A DNA stretch of 64,000 bases from Gambelia wislizenii (lineage: Eukaryota; Chordata; Lepidosauria; Squamata; Crotaphytidae): contig JAUMIR010000005.1 in NCBI GenBank assembly GCA_030847615.1, positions 208,738,645 to 208,802,644 on the forward strand, written 5' to 3'. The position numbers and the translations under genes are program-made. Below are positions 55,712 through 64,000 of the stretch, piece after piece. Position 1 is the first letter of the stretch. Each line of letters opens with the position of its first letter. The notes under the pieces were generated by a model that worked only from the letters and a program-made list of their open reading frames with translations, made no database searches and had not been told where the DNA came from.

Positions 55712-58700
55712 TCAAGATTGACAGATTTATCCATCCCTATTCAGTCCTGATTATGCTTACTGATTAATGTTGCAAGAGTCATCTTTCAGTATAATCTCAC
55801 AGTGTTGCTGTGTAAAGTAAGGGGTGAAAAGAACCAAGGTACTCTGTGCTCCTGAGAGAAAGAACAAGATGTAAATCCATTAGTAGCTGCTAGGCTCCAT
55901 GTCAGTGGGCAGTGAATCCACCCTGAGTTTTAGGTTGAGCTGAACCATTGTGGGTCCCAGGGTTCAACACTGAGGATAGCTCCTTTGAAGGACTAAGTAA
56001 AATCCAGAGCAGATTCATTGTCCTACTGACATGTATGCCACTAGCCACCACTGTTTTAATGTAATTAATGAGAATGTTTGCTAGCTGGTGCAGGAATGAA
56101 GAAACCAGACACATACAATGGGTTGTAAAGGGCCACTTTAACTATAATCTATTTAAACATTTCCCAACAGATCTGCAATGAGAGAGCAACCTAGTGTGGG
56201 AATTGTTTGGGTGGAAGGTCAGCTCCAAAGCCCCCTCCCCAACTTCCATTGGGCAAAAAACCCTGAGTCCCAGAGAGAACGCATAAGCTGGGTTGCTTGC
56301 CAGTCAGCCTGCATCTGGAAGGCTGACCCAAAAGTCCCTCCTCCAAGTCACAGGACTTAAAGAGAGGGTTTATCCCTCAAGCCAGCCCCAAAGGAAGTAA
56401 CTTCCCTACCCCTCAGTTATCAGGACCTAAAGGGGCAGTTCCAGTTCCCTCCCTTCACCTCCAAAAAGGAGAGGTGCCATTGGTGCTCACAGAACTACCA
56501 AATCTCCCCCTTTACCTGCCAAGTGACTCCCTATTTAAGACACCTCCCTAAGCCAATTATCCTATCTGCAATCACAGAGTGGGGTAGGTGAAAAAAAATC
56601 CAGAAAAGGGAGGGGGAAGAATAAAAGAATCAAGTCTCATTGAATTCAAAAGGATTTTTCCAAAGTGGCTGTGAATAGGAATATATTGTTATGTCCTATT
56701 TCAAGTGTGGGTGACTGCACCCTTTATCCATTAACTGAACAAAACATTATCCATTTATCAGTTTTCTTCTAGAGATGATCAGTTTTGACAAGCAGATGCA
56801 TAACAGCTTTTCATCCACCCCACCCTGCTGGTGGATTTTCAGTCTCAGCCAATCAATTATATAAACCACAGTTTAGAAGCTGTGTGCCTGGATAGCTTCC
56901 CTATATAGACTAATCCACTGACTTTGAGAAAAAGGGTACAGCATATATTTCAGCTTACTAAAAGTGAGACTGTTTTCACATAACAGGTATGTGCATGTAT
57001 CCATGCCTATTTTCTACCTTTCTTGAAATCCTTGCTTTGTCACCATGAACAGTCTTCTCCTTTGTTCTCTTTCAGGAATATTAAAAAGCATTATCTGAGA
57101 TTCAGTTAAGCTCAAGTATAAAATATATTGTAGTGATATAAAACACTATTTTTCTTCAGAGCTTGCAAAATTAATTGAAATTTGAATGTGGTGCCTTTCA
57201 CTTCCTGCCTGTGTCATTATTCCACCAATACAATAATCATTGCATTAGCATTCAGCTGGTAATTACTTAGAAACTACAAGGTCATGTGGTGTGATAGTAG
57301 ATATGTCCAGTGGCATTAAGTTGCACATTAATCCTGCTAATTTATTTGCAAAGGAATGAAGAAATGCTCTTCCAGCTGAATTCTGTTTCTGCAGAAATGG
57401 GGAGTAGGCTAATTTGTGCAAGTATTCCATAACTACTTAAATTATACTACCCCCATCAGTAAGGAATATAACAAAAAAAATGTCAATAATACAATACATA
57501 ATATACACTAATTAGAATTGTGTGTATATGTAACTACCATTCATGTTTTATAATTTACATTTTAAAATAAAACAATTAACTTAAAAACTAATATATCCAT
57601 AGGAATGCAGGGTTTATAAACATGATTACTTTTAAGATCTAGTGGAAGACTGGCTCCGGCCAATGGCTTCTGGGGTTTAAGTTCCACTTTCAGATGCTGA
57701 GGTGCCAATTCAATCATACACAAAGGCTGTGAAGTTCTCATCTATGCTGTGGACTGCTTCAGTGGATTCAGTACTAATTCCAATAGTGTTCCTCACCTTT
57801 GCTCTTGCTGCTTGTCCAAGCACCTTCTTTGATTAGGCAGACTTGGACAGGTGAGGATAAGATGAAACAACATCTCCCAACTGTGTTGTTCTCTTCCTCT
57901 TGGTGATTTGATAGTCTCAGCAGTGCTGGTGATGAGAAGTAGCAAAAGGTTTTATAGTCCACAGTCCTGACAATTTACCAACTTGCAAGTGCTGTGTGTG
58001 TGCTCATCCCTGTTTGTTGCACCCCATTATGATGCAAGGTTACTACCCAGTGGGGGCCTGGGTGATGGAGCCTCCATTATTGTCATATTTTTCAATAGGC
58101 AAATGAAATTTGCATTTGCAAGTTTGTATAAATTTTACAGTCCCATTATTCTGGTTCATTAAATCTGTAATTTCAAGGTTTGTGTTCACATATGCTTTTT
58201 AAAAATCAAGTACAATCAAGTTGGAGGTGGGTGAGAATTTTGTTTCACTTAATTTTTTTATTAGAATTTACCAAGTCTGCATAATTTTTCCCTTCCTTGC
58301 TAAATCCTCATTTCTCTGCTCCATATTCCTTTGAAATATACAATTAATTTTTCTTCAGATGAAGATTCTGCAGATAGACTATGTTGAAATATAATTGGCA
58401 CAAAGTGCTTAAAGGTTGTGTCTTCACTGGTACCAATCTTCTGATCAGTTAATGTTGTCACACTTATATTAAATTGACTAATGCAATGTCTAGTGCACAA
58501 ATTGGATAGGAACTCTCTGTCAGATGTTTCCATTTTCATGCAGGGACTAAAGTATTGTGTCTAGGATAAATAAATAGTTTATTTGTTCCTGTATTCTGTA
58601 CCTCTTTGTGAAAAGTTGAAAAACTATTTGTTGTAACAGAGATTCACTGAAACTACCACTAACAACAGATACAGCTTCTTGTGTGTATGGGGGGAGGGAG

Positions 58701-58810
58701 AGGTAACTTAAACTGTTTGTTTTGCATGCCCAGGGCAAATGTTCTCCCCCTCCCCCTTTTCCCCAAATAATGAGAGACACATTATATATTTGTGAAAGAT
58801 ATATTGGTAA
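55712..58810. other. unassigned DNA
   Basis: No gene or repeat was recognised over about 3 kb. An AT microsatellite lies at 58820-58841. Confidence 0.45.
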
Positions 58811-58841
58811 ATGGTAATGTGTATATATATATATATATTGG

Positions 58842-59413
58842 CAATAAAGGCCACAACTTTCTTGATAACAGCTGCAATGGTTGGCTCACATCGCATGTGT
58901 CTGGATCCAGACATTGACCAACCTGAATGCTGGTCGATGATATCACTGTCAGTTATCCACTGACACCACCACTAATGAAGGGGGAGGAATCCTGGCCAGG
59001 CCAGACATGCCTGATGATCCCTCACCCTCCCCTTACACCACCAACCACTGGGAAAGGGAGTCTCCATGAATGTGAACTTGACCTTGACCGTGAACTTGAC
59101 AGAGACCCCCCTCCCATTACCCATGACCTTGGATCAGGACCCATGCCAACCGCCCCAAAGTTGTGACAGAAAGAGAAAACTTGCACAAAATAATCTACAA
59201 TATACCACAAGAAATAAAGGAAGGGAGGATGGGCTTCAGCTCCCAAAGAGCCACTGATCAAGCCAGCATCGAGGCCGGATTATATACCTGACCTCCATGC
59301 CGTAAAGCAGCACCCTTGGCAATGAGTCATTTCACAAACAAACAAATGACCAGAACAACCATTATCCCCACAAAGTGTTTCCTCACACCTTTCTTATCCC
59401 ACAAAATGGAGGT
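58842..59413. other. sequence upstream of LTR candidate
   Basis: GTGAACTTGACCTTGACCGTGAACTTGAC is a short internal repeat (59069-59099). A purine run AAATAAAGGAAGGGAGGATGGG (59211-59232) could be a polypurine tract but is not directly next to the LTR candidate. Confidence 0.3.
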
Positions 59414-59893
59414 TGTCATAAACCCATCAGTTCCAGTATCTCAACCATTAACAGCAATCAGCAGAAACATGGTTTCCTTTGTTTAACAGAGGGAAAACCA
59501 TCTATGCTTTGTTTTAAGCCCAAACACCCCTCCAAGAGACAAAATACAGTATAAATGTTAGTCCCCAAACAATAGCCATGTGGGCCACAGTTGGACACCA
59601 TCACTCTATTGGATCACTGTGCCACCCTCTACTCCAAATCTAAGACTCTTCACTGCATGGAACCCTGCTCTTCAGGACTTTTCCCCTTCATTAGCTTTGT
59701 ATGCCTCTTGTGAGTGTGGATGCATGTGTGAATGCTTCCGTGTTATTTTCCAATAAAAACATTTTCTTTCATTTTAAATTGGAGTCTCTGCAGTTAGTAC
59801 TGGTATACATAGGTGGAAAGATCCCGAGAGTTACCCAACTTCCATTTGAGCTACAATAATTTCCCCGATGAATAACTTAAATTTCTTGTTACA
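59414..59893 (+). mobile_element. LTR candidate (retrotransposon)
   Basis: TGTCATAA at the left and TTGTTACA at the right give imperfect inverted TG...CA termini. A TATA-like AGTATAAATG lies near 59549 and AATAAA at 59752, in the order expected for U3-R-U5. The next bases, AGCTGGCTCCCCATGG, contain a TGG that could open a primer-binding site. No target-site duplication or internal genes are seen. Confidence 0.4.
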
Positions 59894-60233
59894 AGCTGGC
59901 TCCCCATGGACTTGCACTCATTTGGGTAACAGTTTTCACTATGTGATTCCTGACTATGTCATGCAGTGAAGAAAAAAAGAAGGCCTAAAGCAGTGCCATG
60001 CTGTGGAAACAAACAATAAAAATGCAACATACATTTCCCTCCACAGAACAACAGCACCACCATCTTTGAGATTTTTTTAAAAGTAGCATTTAGCATCAAG
60101 AATAGAATTCCAGATAAATTCAATACAATTTTCAACCAGAATACTACCAACACTCACCAGAATGTTTGTTCTTCCATTTGGTTCCTATCACAGCAGAGGG
60201 TGGGAACACAGCCTAAAACAATAGTAGGAGCAG

Positions 60234-60440
60234 AACAGCCCTCCCTCCATCCCAACTACCATTGCCCTGGCCTCAGAGGGAGAGAAGCAGAATGGCCCTC
60301 CCTCCACCCCAATTGCCATTTACCTGGCCTCAGAGGGAGAGAAGGAAAGGCAGGCAGAGCTCCATCTTGCCTCAGCCCAGAAGAACAATGGCCTTTTCTC
60401 CATCCCAACTGTCATTGCCCTGGACAAAGAGGGAGAGAAG
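60234..60440. repeat. VNTR, about 58-68-bp units
   Basis: GCCCTCCCTCCA-CCCCAACT-CCATT followed by CCTGGCCTCAGAGGGAGAGAAG recurs three times (60237, 60295, 60390 region), the third more diverged with an insert in between. Confidence 0.8.
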
Positions 60441-60496
60441 ATAATGTTAGACTTAATCCCTTCCCTGAAAGCCATCCCCTTTCCTTTTGCATCACT

Positions 60497-60804
60497 AACA
60501 ATGGTCCGCCCGGGCCTCACATTGGGAGGCACAGAGAGGCATTATCCACAATGCTGCAGCCTTATTTGAGAACTCACACCGAACAAGTCTTGAAGAGAAA
60601 CAACATCGCAGAAAGAATCACAACCCACAAACATCACCCAAGGAGACCCTCTGCTGTGCTTTCTGCAACTGGACTTGTTTATCTCGGATTGGCCTTTTTA
60701 GTCATCAGCACAATTGCAGAAAGAACGGGATGCATCCTTCCTGAATCTTTGTTTGTGAAGAAAAAATGTCCAGAGAGAGAGAGCGGGAGAGAGAGAGAGA
60801 GAGA
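60497..60804 (+). mobile_element. short 3' copy of the APE-type LINE with long GA tail
   Basis: It starts AACAATGGTCCGCC, as in the 54.6-kb copy. It encodes the C-terminal tail with substitutions and keeps a wobble-paired 3' hairpin (CTTTGTTTGTGAAG). It ends in about 14 GA units with one GCGG interruption. The open frame from 60200 is VNTR plus this fragment. Confidence 0.88.
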
Positions 60805-60819
60805 TGTCTTCATTAAATT

Positions 60820-60925
60820 GTAAGCTTGAGGGCAGAGAACTGTTTTGTTTTTGTTTTTCGTGTAAAGTGCCGTGTAAATTGATGGTGCTATAGAAATAAA
60901 AGATGATGATTGATGATGATGATGA
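60820..60925 (+). mobile_element. SINE/LINE 3' tail with (GAT)n
   Basis: TTGTAAGCTTGAGGGCAGAGAACTG, GTGTAAAGTGCCGTGTAAATTGATGGTGCTATAGAAATAAA and a GAT microsatellite form a typical dispersed-repeat tail. The head is missing. Confidence 0.55.
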
Positions 60926-62334
60926 AAGATAAAATAAACAGAGGAAAATCAGGGTATCATTACCTTCTATTTATCTACAACTTCCCTAACAATGACTTAA
61001 CTCTTTTTTACAAACTTTGAGTTCTATGCAGAGAGAAAATCATTATAAGGCAAAAGGTGGAATTTCTTGATATTTTTCTCTGTGGTTCAATATAATAATA
61101 GTATAGTATTGTATAGTAATAATATGAGGTTTTCCATTGTGGCAGGAAAAGTAAGAGTTTTGTCATTTTTTCCATTTTTTAAAAGTCATTTCAGTAGCTG
61201 TACCACCCAATAAGGACAAAATAAGTTGCATTTAACTTATGCATGAGTCCAAGTGCTTCACTGCATATAATTACTTTTGAGTTATTTCTGTCATGTATGT
61301 TATAACAGAGTTAGTCTTTCTCATATATCTTTCTCTCTCTCTCTCTCTGTATCCATATATATTCATGCATACATCAAGCAAAATGTATTTATAGTTGTTA
61401 ATAAAGATAGGTAATGCATTCTGTTTAAAAATAGGGATTTATTTTTTTTTTAAGAAATAAGATCAGCATGATAAATTTGCAAGTTAAAGGCTAGAATAGT
61501 AGCTACTGCTTTTTTCTTTTTTTTTAAGACGATGACCTCAATACATAAAATTTGGGATTCTATGCCTCTGATGGTTCCCTATGACATTTTGGAAAGACTT
61601 CAGTGTACTTCCATACCCACATACTCATCATACATTTACCTACAATGACTGACATTTGACTATAGTTTCTGTTAAATAACAATTGTCCCGATTCTTCTTT
61701 TTTTAATTAATTTATTCTGATACTTGTAGTAATTTCATTTTATTACAGATTCAGAGCAGCCAACTGCATATACAAAGTCTATCAGCAATACTAATTAAAG
61801 GCTGATTCACATGTATAGTGCAATGCCTCATACTTAAATGCTGATCACACGTTGGGTGATAGCTGATTGTGTGAGGTGCCTCAGTTGAAAAACTATTGTG
61901 GTAGGGATGATGGTAGATAAAGCAAAAATTCTAACTGCAGAACTTCATCTGTAAAGACTGTTTTGCATTTGAAAGTCATAACTTCTTGTGTTCACTACAT
62001 GATAACATATATGTATAAACTAACCCTGGCACATATCAATTACTATATTACATAAATTCTATAGATTATTTGCATTTTAAAGCAACTTGTATAGCAGCAG
62101 TGGTAGCCTAGTCTTTACTTGGGGATATAGCTATTTATGGATCTCTTAGAAATATTAATAAGGAAGACTTTATTGTTACAAATGGGGAAAAAATTGTTTT
62201 GGTTTGGTTCTTGGTTTTTTTTTAAAAAATAAGAATATTCCAAATTCAGAAATCCTGAATACATCCAATGGAAGGAAGTTGGCCTTTTTAAAAACCTGAA
62301 TATTTGAGAGGTTAATACTGAAAACCTCTCCATT
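60926..62334. other. unassigned AT-rich DNA
   Basis: A CT microsatellite lies at 61328-61349. No gene was recognised. Confidence 0.45.
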
Positions 62335-62895
62335 GACGCCCCCTTGTCGTGGGAGAGAGGCTTGCGTACGCTAATGATGTTTTGAGCTATGCTGGCAGTG
62401 GCATAATAGCCACAGGTAGGTCTCCCATGCCAGACAGGTCAAAACCGAAGGGCAAAGAGCGTCAAAGGGCAGGATGGGCTCTCTAGCCTTGTGGCAACCG
62501 TCCTAGGAGAAGGAAAACTCTAATCCCAAACCCGGGCAGATGGTGCTCATCCAACCCTTTAAGGTCAACCATCTAAGAGAAGAAAACTCTAATCAAACCT
62601 ACGGCCCGCGGACCTCGTTGCCACGTCCATGCTTGCAAGGCCACGGCAGATGAACCTCTGGTTTAAAGGGTGAGGCCAGTTCTGTGCAAGCTGCGCTTCA
62701 TCAGAAAAATCCATTGCACAGGCTCAAAGGACAAATCCAGTTCCAAAAAAGCCCTGTAGCGACAGGCGAGGGACGAAACGGCAGGTGTAAAGATGCACTG
62801 GAAGCTGCAGCCCCAACCCTGCATGCAGGCGGTTCAGGACATTGGTCGCTCGAGGCTGACCCGGGAGATGACAGTCTTGTTCGGCAGCATCCTGA

Positions 62896-63084
62896 ATGAC
62901 CAAGCAGCCTTTTTTAAGGAGAGCACTGCTTGCTCCATATGGAGAGGGGCCTAGAAAAGGTGGCCTAACGAAAGCTCATCCCCAACTACCTGGTTGGCTA
63001 GCTGCGGCCAACGGGAATCTTCTGATGCGGTCAAACCAAGGCAAAGAAACAAAGGCACACACCAGCCTCCAAAGGTGTAAATAA
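62896..63084 (+). CDS. small upstream ORF of LINE copy 2 (62 aa)
   Basis: It matches the frame at 25922-26110, with replacements near residues 40 and 57-58. Its ATG overlaps a TGA (ATGA) that closes an upstream open frame in this copy. That upstream frame has no ATG start, and in copy 1 it is out of phase, so the overlap is not conserved. Function is unknown. Confidence 0.35.
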   Translation: MTKQPFLRRALLAPYGEGPRKGGLTKAHPQLPGWLAAANGNLLMRSNQGKETKAHTSLQRCK

Positions 63085-63100
63085 GCTGACACTCGCATGC

Positions 63101-64000
63101 TGGAACATCAGAACCAAGGAAGACTCTGAAGATAGTGGACGGCCTGAGCATCATTCTGCCCTAATAGCCTATGAATTATCACGGCTTAATATTGACATCG
63201 CTGCTCTTAGTGAAGTTCGCTTCCATGAGGAAGGTAGCCTTAAAGAACCTGGTGCCGGCTACACACTTTACTGGTCTGGCAAACCCAAAACTGAAAAACA
63301 TCTTTCAGGAGTAGGCTTTATGATTAAAAACTTCATTGCCTCCAAACTCGAAACCTTGCCAACAGGACACTCTGATCGCATTATTTCCTTATGCCTCCCA
63401 CATGTTGTTCTCTTTAGTATATATGCCCCAACTATGCAAGCCGACCCTGTAGAGAAAGACAAATTCTACACAGACCTACGCCAACTCATACAAACAGTCC
63501 CTGGAGAAGATAAAATTATTATCCTTGGTGACTTCAATGCCAGAGTAGGAAAGAACTCCGAAGCCTGGAAAGGTGTCTTAGGCAAGCATGGTGTTGGAAA
63601 TTGCAATGATAACGGATGCCTCCTGCTAGAGTTCTGTGCAGAACAACAGCTGACTATTACAAACACAATCTTTCAGCAGAAAGATAGCTTGAAGACAACC
63701 TGGATGCATCCCCTAGATGCAAACATTGGCACCTCATTGACTATGTTCTAGTCTGTCAGAGAGACATTCGTGATGTCCGTTATACCCGAGTGATGCCCAG
63801 TGCAGAATGCCAAACAGATCATCGCCTCATCAGATGTAAACTAAATCTTCATCTTAAGTTCAAACCTAAGAGGGGTGGCATCTTAAAGAAGAGACTCCAA
63901 GTCAACAATCTTCAACAAGCTACCATGAGAGACAACTTCCAGGCAAATCTACAAACGAAACTTGAAGACCATCCTACAGATCCTTCTCCTACAGTGCTTT
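63101..64000 (+). pseudogene. LINE copy 2 endonuclease and start of linker, frameshifted
   Basis: From WNIRTKEDSEDSG the frame runs through ALSEVRF, GVGFMIKN, SIYAPT, GDFNARVG and TTWMHP, then stops at 63751. A 2-base length change near 63713 relative to copy 1 causes the frameshift. The other phase then carries HWHLIDYVLVCQRDIRDV, TDHRLIRCKLNL and LQVNNLQQATMRDNF to the window edge. The ATG used in copy 1 (26142) is AAG here, so the first in-frame ATG is at 63320, after the first catalytic Glu. The copy cannot make an intact endonuclease, and it shows that the family's true start codon is unresolved. Confidence 0.9.

Larger units (their letters stand above)
62335..64000 (+). mobile_element. 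APE-type LINE, copy 2, full-length 5' end, runs off window
   Basis: It starts at the same base as copy 1 (GACGCCC) and follows it to the window end with only a few percent differences by eye. The leader (62335-62463) keeps the same nested stems, the outer one with one mismatch. The 62-codon small frame recurs at 62896-63084. The 3' half is outside the window, so its target-site duplication cannot be checked. Confidence 0.92.

Noticed and set aside
59895..59910. Primer-binding site of a complete LTR retrotransposon
   Set aside because: Only a TGG-containing match of doubtful tRNA identity, and no internal genes or second LTR were found.
60200..60823. 207-codon frame as a gene
   Set aside because: It is a VNTR joined to a LINE 3' fragment.
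62684..62899. Upstream ORF1 of LINE copy 2 overlapping the small ORF by ATGA
   Set aside because: The frame starts at GTG, not ATG, and is out of phase in copy 1, so it is not conserved.

Overview
This window looks like AT-rich, repeat-dense intergenic or intronic DNA of a squamate reptile, most likely a lizard. The evidence is the mix of repeats: CR1 copies ending in ATTCTATG-type octamers, an L1 and an L2-like LINE, Sauria/ACA-type tRNA-derived SINEs, hAT-like and Tigger-like MITEs, a mariner remnant, Gypsy-type solo LTRs and a second APE-type LINE family. I see no intact host protein-coding gene, rRNA or functional tRNA. Nearly all open frames belong to mobile elements or are chance frames in low-complexity DNA.

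Layout. 0-9 kb: a tRNA-Met-derived pseudogene, fold-back DNA repeats, a mariner remnant fused to an L2-like fragment, and SINEs. 9-11 kb: a duplicated segment, one copy empty and the other carrying a truncated LINE, next to an LTR-like block. 11-15 kb: nothing recognised. 15-16.6 kb: two unrelated minisatellites. 16.9-17.9 kb: CR1 inserted into CR1. 24.5-31.2 kb: the central composite, a minus-strand L1 with a 14-bp target-site duplication, split by a plus-strand, essentially full-length APE-type LINE with its own 13-bp duplication. The 5' junction of the L1 carries 33 bp matching the 5' end of U1 snRNA. 32-38.6 kb: SINEs, MITEs and a decayed gag-like gene with zinc-finger motifs. 41.2-41.8 kb: a CpG-rich, promoter-like segment. 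44.7-45.0 kb: a fold-back element with arms of about 155 bp. 47-48.5 kb: a CR1 with a recognisable reverse transcriptase. 52-55.7 kb: a miRNA-like hairpin, two solo LTRs of one family, and a MITE split by a short LINE copy. 60-64 kb: a VNTR joined to a short LINE copy, then a second full-length LINE 5' end running off the window.

The dominant theme is one LINE family with six copies here. Full copies start at the same base with a leader that can fold into nested stems. The family encodes an APE endonuclease, a reverse transcriptase and a C-terminal zinc finger, and ends in a small hairpin followed by (GA)n. Its group (I/Ingi/Vingi-like) is inferred from domain order only. All functional statements are inferences from sequence read by eye; no searches were run.
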